A DNA stretch of 64,000 nt from Leishmania mexicana MHOM/GT/2001/U1103 (lineage: Eukaryota; Euglenozoa; Kinetoplastea; Trypanosomatida; Trypanosomatidae). The notes under the pieces are model-generated. The model was not told where the DNA came from and made no database searches. It was given only the letters and a program-made list of their open reading frames with translations. Where the stretch lies: the NCBI RefSeq assembly GCF_000234665.1, contig NC_018326.1, forward strand, positions 434,001 to 498,000. Direction: 5' to 3'. How positions within the stretch are numbered: position 1 is the stretch's first letter; every line of letters begins with the position of its first letter. Both the position numbers and the translations under genes were made by a program. Positions 29,722-39,452 of the stretch are shown in pieces.

Positions 29722-30383
29722 GTGAGAAGCCTTACCGGCGGCGTTGACGGTGAATGCTGTGCCCTCCATCTCCCTCCTCCCCCGCCCCGCGTTGGTTTCT
29801 GCCTCGCCTTCTTACCGCAGCTGTTGTTTCACTGACGTGGACCTCCGACACCCCTGTGTGTGTGTGTGTGTGCGTGTGGGGGAAGGGGAGGGGCTCTATG
29901 GGTGCCGATGTCGTCTCGACAACGGGAGCAGATGCTGCTTAGTGATGCACGACACGCATACATAGCGAGGACACACGGAAGGGACGCACACAAAGTGGCT
30001 CAGCTCATCGCACCACTGGTGCCCTCGCGCGTCGGGAGGTGCGAGGGAAACGGGTGCCGGCTTCGTCATGCGATGTGATCACGACGACGCTGGATGTGTG
30101 TGCATCGAGGTCAAGATAAAATTTTGACGGCCACACACCCCCTTGTCTGCCATGTGCCATACATGCATATGGGCATATGCATGTGGGAAGCGAGAGAGGA
30201 GGCGGAGGAGGGGGTTAACCTGCCACCCCCTTTCATGAGTGCACTGCCCATTCGCGTATCTTCGTGTTCATCTCTCGGCTCTCTGCCGATTTGCCCTGAT
30301 CCCCACCACCACCACCACCACACCATCATCACACCACACCACATCTCCTTCATCACCACCGTGCACCAGAGCCACGTGGCGTG

Positions 30384-30436
30384 CCTCTCTATTTTTCCTT
30401 TCTCTTCCCCATCTCCGCCTCGACGAATATTTTCAG
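30384..30436 (+). promoter_or_regulatory. Predicted polypyrimidine tract and spliced-leader acceptor for AP-1 mu gene
   Basis: A T/C-rich stretch (about 30384-30420) is followed by TTTCAG with the AG at 30435-30436. A second AG lies at 30451-30452 and a third at 30518-30519. Use of the first would put the CA repeat inside the 5' UTR. Confidence 0.5.
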
Positions 30437-30450
30437 CTCCCGGCCCCTTT

Positions 30451-30452
<2 letters not shown>

Positions 30453-30493
<41 letters not shown>
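30453..30493. repeat. CA dinucleotide microsatellite
   Basis: About twenty uninterrupted CA units ending 31 bases before the AP-1 mu start codon, probably within its 5' UTR. Confidence 0.95.
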
Positions 30494-30495
<2 letters not shown>

Positions 30496-30524
30496 GCACG
30501 TGCCCCTGTACGTCCGCAGGTGCG

Positions 30525-31826
30525 ATGGCGTCGGTGCTGTACATCTTAGACTCGAAAGGGAGTCCCCTCATCTACCGGAGCTACCGCGGCGATATCTCGC
30601 AAGACGTCCCGAGCATCTTTCAGCAGCGCGTCATTGACGAAGAAGAGGCCCGCATCACCCCCGTCTTCGAGGAGCAGGGCCACATCTACACCTTCGTGCG
30701 TGAGAACGACGTATATTTACTCATGGTGAGCAACATCAACGCATGCTCCCTGCAGCAGGTCGCCTTCCTGCACCGGTGCGTGTCCGTCTTCAAGGCCTAT
30801 TTCAAGACAGTGACGCAGGAAACGGTGCGGGGCAACTTCGTCATCATTTACGAGCTGCTCGATGAGATGTGCGACTTCGGCTTCCCGCAGTTCACGGAGG
30901 AGAAAGCGCTGCGGGAGTACATACTGCAGAGCACGTTTCTCACCAGGATCATGGGCAACAAGACGACGCTCGCGCAGAGCGAGCTGCCGGCGGCCGTGAC
31001 GGGGGCCGCCGGGTCGACGCCGTGGCGCCTGCCGCGCAACTACAAGTACTCGAACAACCAAGTGTTTCTGGACGTGATCGAGCAGGTCGACATGCTCGCG
31101 AACCAAGCCGGCGAGACGCTCTCGAGCGAGATTGTTGGCACTGTCAAGATGCAGAGCCGTCTTTCCGGCATGCCCACCTGCACCGTCGGCGTCAATGACA
31201 AGATCCTTTTCGACCGAACCGGCCGCAGCGGCAACACCGTAGAGATGGAGGACATCACCTTCCACCAGTGCGTGAAGCTGAACCAGTTTGAAAGCGAGCG
31301 CGTCATCTCGTTTGTGCCGCCGGACGGCGAGTTCACGCTGCTCTCCTACAGGCTCAACGACCGCATTCAGCAGCCGGTGAAGGTGAGCTGCACCTTCACG
31401 CACCACGGCACCACACGAGTGAAGGTGCTGTGCACGCTGCAGACTAAGTACCGCACGAGCCTCACGGCGAACGAGATGGAGGTGTACATCCCGATCCCCT
31501 CCGACGCCGATCACCCTCAGTCGAACAGTCAGACAGGTCACCTGCAGTACGCGCCGCAGGTGAATGCGCTTGTCTGGAACCTCGGCAAGATCGCCGGCAA
31601 CCGGCACTGCTCGTGCAGCGCGGAGTTCCACCTGCCCAGCATCCGGAGTAGCGATATAAAGGACCTGTCGAAGATGCCGGTGAAGGTGCGGTTTGTCATC
31701 CCCTACTTCGCCGCCTCCGGCTTCCAGGTGCGCTACGTGAAGGTGTCGGAGAAGTCGAACTACGTGGCAACGCCCTGGGTGCGGTACGTCACGCAGAGCG
31801 GTGTATACGAGATACGAACGGACTGA
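30525..31826 (+). CDS. AP1M1: AP-1 clathrin adaptor complex, mu subunit
   Basis: Medium chain of the heterotetrameric AP-1 adaptor, which sorts cargo into clathrin vesicles at the trans-Golgi and endosomes. The 433 residues match the usual length of about 420-435. The N-terminal longin-like domain (about 1-140) carries YRGDI and NFVIIYELLDEMCDFGFPQ. The mu-homology domain (about 165-433) carries FLDVIE, SEIVG, LSGMP, FIPPDGEF-like FVPPDGEF and the terminal PWVRYVTQSG. The two residues that grip tyrosine signals in mu subunits, an Asp in FLDV (D183) and a Trp in PWVRY (W418), are both present, so cargo recognition should work. The NDK-type segment and overall spacing fit AP-1 mu better than AP-2 or AP-3. 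Work in Leishmania mexicana has linked AP-1 mu and sigma to survival in the host; that is family knowledge, not seen here. Confidence 0.95.
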   Translation: MASVLYILDSKGSPLIYRSYRGDISQDVPSIFQQRVIDEEEARITPVFEEQGHIYTFVRENDVYLLMVSNINACSLQQVAFLHRCVSVFKAYFKTVTQETVRGNFVIIYELLDEMCDFGFPQFTEEKALREYILQSTFLTRIMGNKTTLAQSELPAAVTGAAGSTPWRLPRNYKYSNNQVFLDVIEQVDMLANQAGETLSSEIVGTVKMQSRLSGMPTCTVGVNDKILFDRTGRSGNTVEMEDITFHQCVKLNQFESERVISFVPPDGEFTLLSYRLNDRIQQPVKVSCTFTHHGTTRVKVLCTLQTKYRTSLTANEMEVYIPIPSDADHPQSNSQTGHLQYAPQVNALVWNLGKIAGNRHCSCSAEFHLPSIRSSDIKDLSKMPVKVRFVIPYFAASGFQVRYVKVSEKSNYVATPWVRYVTQSGVYEIRTD

Positions 31827-33170
31827 TGACGGAATGATGGGCAGGTGCCTTTTTCGGGTGGGAGGGGGGCGGGGGCCGCCGTCGTCGGAGGAGCAGAGCG
31901 ACAGAAGACAGCAACGAGGTGCGATACGAAGATGCAGTCCCTTGTCTACGCGAGAGGGCTGGAAACCAGGAGCCAGAGGTACAACACGCACAGCAACCAC
32001 CCCACCCGCCACCCGCCATCCTCCCTTCTCCCCTCCCCTCCCGAGTACACACTGCAGCTGCAGTGCGTGAATTCGTCGCATCCACTGTAGCCGACCTCGC
32101 GCGCTGAGTGTTGCTCGCTCTTCAACCCCTCCTCCCACTCCCCCCTCCACCCCACCCCACCCCACCCGCAGTGCTGCGTTGCCCTTCTCGGGTAATTACC
32201 TTCGGTTTGTAGTCATGGCGACCGTCGCTTCCTCGGCGGCTTGTCATGCTGAGCGTTCAGCAATGGTGCTCCCTTCACTCTCCCCTTATCTTCTCTCGTT
32301 GCTTTTACGTGGACGTATCGTTGCCGCTCGTCTGTGTCTGCCTGTGCGTGCTGTCCCTCCATATCCTTTCGGTGAGTTCACGTATCGGTGAGGGTACGTG
32401 TCTGTGTATGCGTCATGTGCACTGTGTGGCATGGCTGGGGTTGACACCGCGTCGTCCACGTCCACCATGGCGACGTTCCATGTACACGGCGCGTGTCGGG
32501 GCTACCGCGCCTCGCTGAAGGAGATACACATAACGCACATGCGGCTGGGCATGTGCTGGGGTAGTCGGAGAAACGACGGAACGAAACGAGAAGGGAATGG
32601 CGGGGAGGGGAGGGGGGAGGTGGCGTGCTGCGATGGCTTTCCATACCATCACCAGCGCCATCGCCCTTTTTCCTCCGCCCATGCCGCGGCTCTCTTTCTC
32701 TCGTCCGTCCCACACGTCGCCCACGGCTCACGCGCAGACACGCACCGGTGCATCTCCGTCTCTTCCCTTTCCCGCGCCACCTCACTGTCAAGGGTCGTCT
32801 GTCGTTCCGCTCTCCACACCTTCGCTGGCCTCTCCCCCGACCCCCTCCCCCCTCCCTTTGCCTGGCACGGGACGTGCGCACGACTCTCCCTCTGTGTTTG
32901 TGTGTATGTGTATGTGTGGTTGCCTGTCGCTCTCCGGCGTGCGAAGATGGTGAGCGCCTTGCGGTGCCGCACACACAACGATACCGTTGCCTTCTCTATC
33001 CCCCACCCTCAGACTGTGCAGCGACGTTGGCGTCACAGGTACACAGGCAGGCGTTCACATACGAAGTTGCGCACACACACACTGCACTCTCCGCCCGCCC
33101 CCCCCCGCCGTAGCAGCAGCAGCAGCAGCATCAGAGGGAACTAGCACTGCGGTGACAACCGAACAAGGTA
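31827..33170 (+). other. Intergenic region
   Basis: About 1.3 kb of C-rich and TG-rich sequence. A pyrimidine tract with AG at 32126-32170 is followed by an ATG at 32215 that opens 58 codons, but codon third positions are not GC-biased as in the real genes, so it was not called. A second tract with AG (33086-33113) serves the next gene. A short CAG array (about 33113-33130) follows the AG. Confidence 0.6.
33086..33113 (+). promoter_or_regulatory. Predicted spliced-leader acceptor for the kinase-like gene at 33171
   Basis: Pyrimidine-rich run ending in TAG with AG at 33112-33113. The first ATG after it that is not immediately closed is the start at 33171, giving a 5' UTR of about 57 nt. Confidence 0.5.
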
Positions 33171-36100
33171 ATGACGACCAACATGGCTGTCTCGGCCCCG
33201 GTCATGCCGCCGGCGGCTGCAAGAGAGCACAGGCCTGTACGGGTAACAAGAGTGACCGCATTAACGACGTCGTCAGCCAGACGCAGGGCCCGTTCTGCAC
33301 GCTGTGTTCACTTCGCACTCGAGCCTGTCGCGCGTGATGTGCAGAAGCATATGGAGCAGCAGCTGTGGCGCTGGATGGAAAAGACACACAGCATGCTGCG
33401 TCCACTCGAGGCGAGTGCGCGTGGTCAGGTGCAGGTAATGGAACGCGTTACCGTGGCGACAGCGGCCGCCACTGCCGCCACCGCTGTCCCAGCAGTGGTG
33501 GTCAAGGCGGTTGCGGTGACGCTGCCGCCATACCGCGAGCATGCGCATGATGCATCGGAGGACGAGGACATATCCTGGTCTCGTGCGCAGCTGGTACCCA
33601 ACGTGTCACTCGCCCTGTGGGAGCAGCGCCGTCGTCACCTGCGCCACGTGGCCGGTGTAGTGGATGTGTACACACTGGCCAGCATGTTGCGCGACACCCA
33701 AGAAGGCAGTCTCAGGAAGAGCCACGGCGGCAGCGGCAGCAGTGGTGGGGCCGTCCGCTTCTGCTCGAGCTTCCTCGGCTCCAGCTGCGATACAACTGCC
33801 TCTGGTCGGGTATCGATGCCGGTGCTGGACGCAGATGAGCTCAGAGAGCAAGGGTGGGCCCTGGATGTAGTCGTGAAGCAGCCCACGCAGCAGCAGCATC
33901 ACCAGAGCGGGAGCAGCGGTCAGAGCCCCAGTGCCGCGTCGCCGCTGCCCCACCCCACCGTATTCCTGTTCGCACGTGACTATATTGACCACGCAGAGGT
34001 GCTGTGGAACCTTGTGCAGGAACGCTGGGGGCGGGAGCGACTGCCTGTGACGGTGATGCCGACGTGGGTGAACACGGCGGCGGTGTTCGGCAGCGACGAC
34101 CCGCAAGTGGAGGCCGCGGCGGCGTCTGCCCTGACGAATGACGCTCTCGAGAAGCTGCGGCGCCACATCGGTCGATGGCTGAAGGGTGCGTCGGCAGCCG
34201 ACAAGGCAAAGAAACGTGTGGCGGACCAGGCAGCGGCGCTTGCAATCGACACGTACGGCGCCGCTGTCGCGGCAGCCGTCGCCAGTGATGAGCAAGCGCT
34301 GACGACGCACGATGCAGCCGACATTACATGGGGAGTCTGCACCGCACTGGCGAGACTTCATCGCGCCGGACTCGCGCACGGTAACCTCAAGCCGAACAAC
34401 GTCTTGATTGGCCAGCCGGTTGACGCCCGTAGTGCTGCGCAGGCGGAGCAGGCCCCACGCGAGGTGCACGTCACTGACCACCTCCTTCCACTGATCCCTG
34501 ACCAACTGGTGGAGCCGGGCGAGCTCCTGAAATTCCCGTGTGCTGCTGCTGTCGCCGTTGGCGGAGCACCTGCCCTACCGACGAAGTCGAGGCCCGTCAC
34601 GATGAGCGGCTACGTGTGCTTGAAACAGCACGAGGAGACGGCCTCGATGTCGTACCTGTGCGGTGGCGGGCTGTCTGACGCGGTCGCCGTCCCGGCATTG
34701 TCGTTGAGCGGGTTCCTCCTGGGCAACGCCGTCAGCGGCAACGATGACGCTGCCATGCTGGAGGGTGGGGTAGGCGGCCTCTCAAACGCGGCCTATGAGG
34801 CCGTGCTGCTGCAGCACCTCACCGCCCCCGAGAGAGTGTTGCTGGTGGCGGTGGACAGCAGTACGGTTGACACTGGTGTACGGAAAGACGCAGCAGAGGT
34901 CCAAACAGTCCGCAGCACCGGCGGGGCGCACTTTAGGGTGTGGGTGGATACGCAGCACGCCACACCAGCCAGCGACATCTACGTGCTTGGGGTCCTTCTC
35001 TACATGATGCTGATCGGCCGCCTCCCCCCGCTGCCGCGCTACCGCCGTGTATCTCGAGGCACATTCAGTGCAGAAGCCGTCGGCACTCGTCCGCAGCGGA
35101 TGTACGAGGCGGTGGTCAACGACGTTGTGTGCGCGCTGTATGAGAACGCGGCGAGGCACAGCCTCAAGTGTGATCCGTCGCCGATGATGGACGAGCTCAA
35201 AGCCTTCTTGCAATCCGCAGCCGCACGCGAGCATCTGCCCCTTGTCCTGGCGCTCGCACGTGCTGGCGTGCGGCCGACGACGATGGACATCCTTGTCGGC
35301 ATGCTGCACGTCGACCCCGCCAAGCGGCTGAGCCTTGCGCAGCTCCAACATCATGCCTTCTTCCGCACGTACGGGCGGCGTCGACTCACCCTCCGCGCCG
35401 AGTTTTCCGAAGCGGCGCGGCGGGTGCAGCACGCAGTGCCAGTGGCGAGGAAAGACTCCTTGGGCCACAGCGTTGTCGCGGCTGTTCGACGACGCATGAT
35501 GCCGCAGAATATGGGGGCCACTGCCAAGGCAGCCGCTGCGCGTCCTCGCTCACCGCCCCCACCATCTGCGGACCGCGTAACGACGGTAGCCCCGTGCGTA
35601 CCTTTCATGACTAGCACGCCAAGCCGCGTCAGCGAACACGGCACACCAGATCCAGTGCTCTCACCCGCGTCTCCCAACGCCGCTGCCGCCTCGCGAAGTG
35701 CCTCCATGATCTCCGTCGCCCCTGCCGGTGAGGAGGCGCCGCGGTTCACTCCGCGATCTCCCCTTGCTCAGCTCCTCCGCGCGCCGCACGCCGTGTACAT
35801 TCCTTACAAGAAACGCGAGACCACCATATCACCCCCATCACCCTCTCCAACGCTGCCGGCGCAGGAGTGGGAGCAACGCCAGTCGAGGGAGCCCTCATAT
35901 TCGCTGCTCCACAGCCGAGCACCGCAGCGCTCCGCCCCCTCGTTCATGGGGCGGACCCATCATGATCTCCCGCGCCGCCGAGCCTCCATCCAAGACGACA
36001 TGGACAGGCCGCTAGATCGGAGCTGCCGATCAGCGATAACCGCGGTGTCGAGCAGATCCGTCGGGGCCGCGCGGATTCCGCACGCTGTCCGGCGCCTCTC

Positions 36101-36350
36101 TCCCTTGGGCCGTGAGGCGTCGGTACTATCGCAAGCATCCCTCAGCGCGATGCCCGCCGCGCGACTCGGCAAAGCTGGGCCAGCCCTGCACGCGCCACGT
36201 CGGCCTCTCATGCGACGTCAGTCGGCGTGGATGATGCCGCATCGCTCCTCTGTGTACGTGGTGTCGCTGGCTCTGTTGTTTGTCGTCCGGCTTAGGCGCC
36301 GCCGGGAGCGCACATGGCTGCTGGGTCGTATGCGGCGCTGCCATCGATGA
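33171..36350 (+). CDS. Protein pseudokinase with C-terminal hydrophobic segment
   Basis: 1059 residues with a degenerate kinase domain at about 230-735. The HRD loop reads HGNLKPNN (403-410): catalytic Asp is Asn405, while the Lys and the last Asn are kept. The DFG site aligns to GYV (480-482, in VTMSGYVCL) after a roughly 50-residue insertion, so the magnesium-binding Asp is lost. The fold is supported by APE at 552-554, SDIYVLGVLLYMML from 601, and the subdomain XI pattern DPAKRLSLAQLQHHAFF. VVVK (Lys236) could be the beta-3 lysine. No ordinary Gly-rich loop is visible. The rest of the C-terminus is disordered and ends with a hydrophobic run (VYVVSLALLFVVRL) followed by Arg-rich residues, a possible tail anchor. 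Catalysis is unlikely; a scaffold or allosteric role is inferred. It could still be a very unusual active kinase. Confidence 0.8.
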   Translation: MTTNMAVSAPVMPPAAAREHRPVRVTRVTALTTSSARRRARSARCVHFALEPVARDVQKHMEQQLWRWMEKTHSMLRPLEASARGQVQVMERVTVATAAATAATAVPAVVVKAVAVTLPPYREHAHDASEDEDISWSRAQLVPNVSLALWEQRRRHLRHVAGVVDVYTLASMLRDTQEGSLRKSHGGSGSSGGAVRFCSSFLGSSCDTTASGRVSMPVLDADELREQGWALDVVVKQPTQQQHHQSGSSGQSPSAASPLPHPTVFLFARDYIDHAEVLWNLVQERWGRERLPVTVMPTWVNTAAVFGSDDPQVEAAAASALTNDALEKLRRHIGRWLKGASAADKAKKRVADQAAALAIDTYGAAVAAAVASDEQALTTHDAADITWGVCTALARLHRAGLAHGNLKPNNVLIGQPVDARSAAQAEQAPREVHVTDHLLPLIPDQLVEPGELLKFPCAAAVAVGGAPALPTKSRPVTMSGYVCLKQHEETASMSYLCGGGLSDAVAVPALSLSGFLLGNAVSGNDDAAMLEGGVGGLSNAAYEAVLLQHLTAPERVLLVAVDSSTVDTGVRKDAAEVQTVRSTGGAHFRVWVDTQHATPASDIYVLGVLLYMMLIGRLPPLPRYRRVSRGTFSAEAVGTRPQRMYEAVVNDVVCALYENAARHSLKCDPSPMMDELKAFLQSAAAREHLPLVLALARAGVRPTTMDILVGMLHVDPAKRLSLAQLQHHAFFRTYGRRRLTLRAEFSEAARRVQHAVPVARKDSLGHSVVAAVRRRMMPQNMGATAKAAAARPRSPPPPSADRVTTVAPCVPFMTSTPSRVSEHGTPDPVLSPASPNAAAASRSASMISVAPAGEEAPRFTPRSPLAQLLRAPHAVYIPYKKRETTISPPSPSPTLPAQEWEQRQSREPSYSLLHSRAPQRSAPSFMGRTHHDLPRRRASIQDDMDRPLDRSCRSAITAVSSRSVGAARIPHAVRRLSPLGREASVLSQASLSAMPAARLGKAGPALHAPRRPLMRRQSAWMMPHRSSVYVVSLALLFVVRLRRRRERTWLLGRMRRCHR

Positions 36351-37395
36351 CGCACTGGCGCACACAAGTGAAAGGGGTGGAGGTGGGGGCTGTGAAGAGC
36401 TAGTAGCTGCTTTGCTGCCCCACCCCTCCATCATCGCCGACGCGATCTCCCTCTAATTCTTTCTTGTTCTCTTGGCCTTCTCGTGTCACTTTGTATGTTG
36501 CCCGCTCGGCGCTTGCATCTGGTCTTCTCAGATCACGAAGCGATTCGAGCGGCACCCTCTCCCCTCTCTTCTTTATGCCCCGCTCAAGTCCCGCCAGTCC
36601 ACCCCCCCCCTCCCCCATAAAACGTACACACACGCCTTCTCCCCCTCCCCCACGCACCATCAGCCGCACTCGTGGCGCCCGCGCATGTCCGTGTGCATCT
36701 GGCGCCATCGTGCGTGCGTGCGTGCTTCGAGGAGGGGAGGTGGGGTGGGGTGGGCTCATCCGTTTCTGCCTCTTGTACTTCTTCGCTCGTGTGCTGTGGT
36801 ACTCCATACGATCTCTATTCCTTCCCTTTATTCTGCCTCCCCCCCCCTCCCCAACCCTCCCACCCCTCCCCTCCGCACGCACCACACGCACGCCAATCAT
36901 TCGCGAAGCTCTGAGGGCGTGTGTGGGGTGCGTGCGTGCGTGTGTCTATCCGTTTATTAGTTCCGTTCTGTTTCTATGAGGTTGTACATGCGCCTCCACG
37001 TGTTCCGCAGACGCACACGCGAAGGCCATTTTAGACGTGCGAAGCAACCGAACGCCGGTGCGCCAACGCCTGAATCTCCCGCCCAACGGATGCCGGCGGA
37101 GCAACGTCTATCTTCATGGTGCATCCGTGTGGCTGTGTGTCTGGTTGTGTCAGCCTTCTCTCCACTCCACACCCTCCCTCTTACCGCTCCGTTGCCCCCC
37201 CCCCCCGCCTCCCTCCCTCCCTCTCCCACTCACCCGCCCACCCCTCTTTGTGGCTATCGCTGGCACTGCATCCCCCTTCGCTGCACACGCATGCACACAC
37301 CTCTCTCGGGTGCCACAGATCGCGAAGGTGCGCCCTTCACAGCCTGCACCACCCACCCACTCTTTTCTCAGCACATAGAGGAGCATACACGCATC
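36351..37395 (+). other. Intergenic region, including pyrimidine-rich 5' leader
   Basis: About 1 kb. C-rich tracts at about 36600-36660, 36838-36880 and 37190-37255. An in-frame ATG at 36976 precedes the next gene, but the 140 codons between it and 37396 translate the pyrimidine tracts into Pro/Leu/His-rich peptide. I treat this stretch as untranslated leader. Confidence 0.65.
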
Positions 37396-38748
37396 ATGTC
37401 CTCCCAATCTGGAGCTGCTGCCGCGAGCAAGGCGCTTGTGCGCTGCACGCGACGCATCCGAGACCCGTTAAACTACCTCGTCATGCAGCCGACGGATCCT
37501 GACCAGGTCACCACCTCCATCCGCACCGTCGACGCGGCCATGGTGACGTGGTTTGTTCCCCTCCACAATCTCCAGTATTGCCTGCACAAGCGGTACGAAG
37601 CGGAGCAGTTCGGGGTGATGATCTTGCCCAAAGGTATGGCCGTCCCAGAGGTAAAGCCTCTGACGCCGACGGAGGCCAGCGCGAAGGCGGCGGCGGCGCG
37701 GCGTGGGCCATCTGTGGTTCCGCAGTTCATGTGCATGACGGCTCCGCGACCGAGCGGGGCAACTGACTCCGACGCCGGGGCTGCCGGATCCCCGCCCGCG
37801 TCCTCGCCCTCGCAGCTGTCCTCTTCGCCATCCCTATCAGAAGGCGGCAATCAGCTCAACAACTACGTGAACGAGGATGGTGACACGGTGGTGCCGCTGG
37901 GGCTCGTCACGATGATCGTCGGTAACAACAGCCCTGCCAAGCAGTCGTGGCTGGAACGCCTCCTTGACCCCGCGCCGCACCCGACGCTCTCGATGCGAGT
38001 CATGGTGGTCGACCGCATTCACTGGCAACGCACGAGCTGGCTGGCCGGCAGCATCTGCAGCAGCCTCTGCTGGGGGCGGCTGCCGCAACGCATCTTCTCC
38101 ATCAACCTCGACTACAAGAATCCCGTGTACATCTCCGGCGGAAACGCGGCGACGGCGGCAGTCAAGGGGGACGCGCCGCTGCTCAGCAAGCACGCCCGCC
38201 AGCCGTTGGTGTTCGACGCGGTGACGCAGCGCTACACCTCGCCCTTCCAAATAGACGTCCCTGGCTTAAACTTTAGGCTGAAAATCGAGGACACCGGCAA
38301 GACGCTCTTCGATACCACCTCGCGGGTCGTGGACGGCTTCCTTGACAACGAAAGTGCCCTGCACCGGCTGGCGCTGTCGCGCGAGGTGAACATGCTCGGG
38401 CTCGGCGGCTCTGTGTACCGGCAAACGTTGTGGAGCAGTCCGTCGCTACCCAACGTTGGCCGCATCGTCGAGTGCGAGTTCGGCTCCCTCTTCGAGCGCT
38501 ACTTTGGCTGCTCGCCGGTGGGCGGCCCTGTCGCCACGTGGCTGGTGGACGCAGTGGACAAGACGCTCATCTACCAAATGGAGGGCGAAGTCGAGGATGA
38601 AAATGACCCGAACAGCGCCACGACGTACGGCGACCGTTCTCTGACCGAGCGCGTGCAGAAGAAGGCGATGAACCGGTACAACAGCTTCCGCGACGACATC
38701 CGGCACAAGACGTACAGCGAGCTCGCTGGTGACGAAGTACCACGTTGA
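37396..38748 (+). CDS. Hypothetical protein lying between two pseudokinase genes
   Basis: 450 residues from the ATG at 37396, chosen because the AG of TTCTCAG (about 37369) and TAG (37377-37378) just precede it and the upstream in-frame extension is composed of UTR-like sequence. I do not recognise the family. The N-terminal part (1-110) looks ordered. A Ser/Pro/Ala-rich linker follows (about 115-155), then a longer ordered part (160-450) with several hydrophobic strands and an acidic patch near the end (GEVEDENDPN). No signal peptide or convincing membrane span. VGNNSPAKQS superficially resembles a P-loop but lacks the invariant Gly before Lys. Codon usage is typical of neighbouring genes. 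Function unknown; its place between two pseudokinases may be accidental. Confidence 0.75.
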   Translation: MSSQSGAAAASKALVRCTRRIRDPLNYLVMQPTDPDQVTTSIRTVDAAMVTWFVPLHNLQYCLHKRYEAEQFGVMILPKGMAVPEVKPLTPTEASAKAAAARRGPSVVPQFMCMTAPRPSGATDSDAGAAGSPPASSPSQLSSSPSLSEGGNQLNNYVNEDGDTVVPLGLVTMIVGNNSPAKQSWLERLLDPAPHPTLSMRVMVVDRIHWQRTSWLAGSICSSLCWGRLPQRIFSINLDYKNPVYISGGNAATAAVKGDAPLLSKHARQPLVFDAVTQRYTSPFQIDVPGLNFRLKIEDTGKTLFDTTSRVVDGFLDNESALHRLALSREVNMLGLGGSVYRQTLWSSPSLPNVGRIVECEFGSLFERYFGCSPVGGPVATWLVDAVDKTLIYQMEGEVEDENDPNSATTYGDRSLTERVQKKAMNRYNSFRDDIRHKTYSELAGDEVPR

Positions 38749-39452
38749 GGTAGGAGAGAGAGAAGCAGAGAGCACGGTGCGCGACGGAGAGGAGCGCGAC
38801 ACATTCACCCAGGCGGGGGAGGGAGGGGGGTCGGTGTGCTGCCCGCTTCTTCCTCCGCTCAGCCGTCTCGTGACCTCCTTTTCTCGCGGTAGATGACGAG
38901 CAGGGGCTAAGTTTGTGCATGTCTGTGTCTGTGCGTGTCCGTGTGTATGTCGGTGGCGGTGTCGATGCTCGCTAAGTAACGCACACGATCACGCTAAAAA
39001 AGCCGCGGAAAAGTAAAAGTGCATCTGCACAGCACCGCAGGAGCCTCCACTCACCCCCAACCCCTCTGGATCAAGGCGATCACATGCGACAAGGCAACTT
39101 GCATCTGTGCGAAGAGGGGACGTGGCGTGGTGTGCCCGGCGTGTGGGGTGGCGGACCTCTGCCTGGTAGGCGCCTTCTCTGTCCGATGTATCTGTGCCAT
39201 CATGCCGGAATCCAGTCGCTTCCCATACCACTCCCCACCAATGTGACTGTCGTCCCATGTGACAAGCACAGCAACAATGCGCTCGGCTGCTGCTGGCGAC
39301 TTTGTTTTCTCTGTTGCACATCTACTTTTGCACCGCCGCTGCCGCCCCTTCCTTGTTTCCTCCCTCAGCTCTCCAGACACACAGAGGCAGCCACGCGTCA
39401 ACGAGCGCTGTCCTTTCCCTTTCCATCGTGTCAGGCCGGCGCACCAAGCACG
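38749..39452 (+). other. Intergenic region and 5' leader of second kinase-like gene
   Basis: About 700 bp. The frame of the next gene is open from an ATG at 39084, but 39084-39452 has UTR character. Pyrimidine stretches with AGs (around 39355-39400 and 39410-39433) lie just before the ATG at 39453. Confidence 0.6.

Larger units (their letters stand above)
29722..30524 (+). other. Intergenic region
   Basis: About 800 bp with a short TG run near 29855-29877, a CAC run at about 30303-30321, a pyrimidine tract and the longest CA microsatellite of the window just before the AP-1 mu start. No gene supported. Confidence 0.65.

Noticed and set aside
32215..32391. 58-codon frame after a pyrimidine tract and AG
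   Set aside because: Third codon positions are rich in T and unlike the strongly GC-ending codons of real genes here; no domain or hydrophobic pattern of note.
36976..37395. In-frame N-terminal extension of the hypothetical protein at 37396
   Set aside because: The translation is Pro/Leu/His-rich and simply follows pyrimidine tracts; acceptor AGs lie just before 37396.
37912..37960. VGNNSPAKQS as a possible Walker A motif
   Set aside because: The invariant Gly before Lys is Ala and the Lys is not followed by Ser/Thr directly; no Walker B was found.
39084..39452. In-frame extension of the second pseudokinase
   Set aside because: Pyrimidine tract and AGs lie between 39084 and 39453, so this part is expected to be outside the coding sequence.
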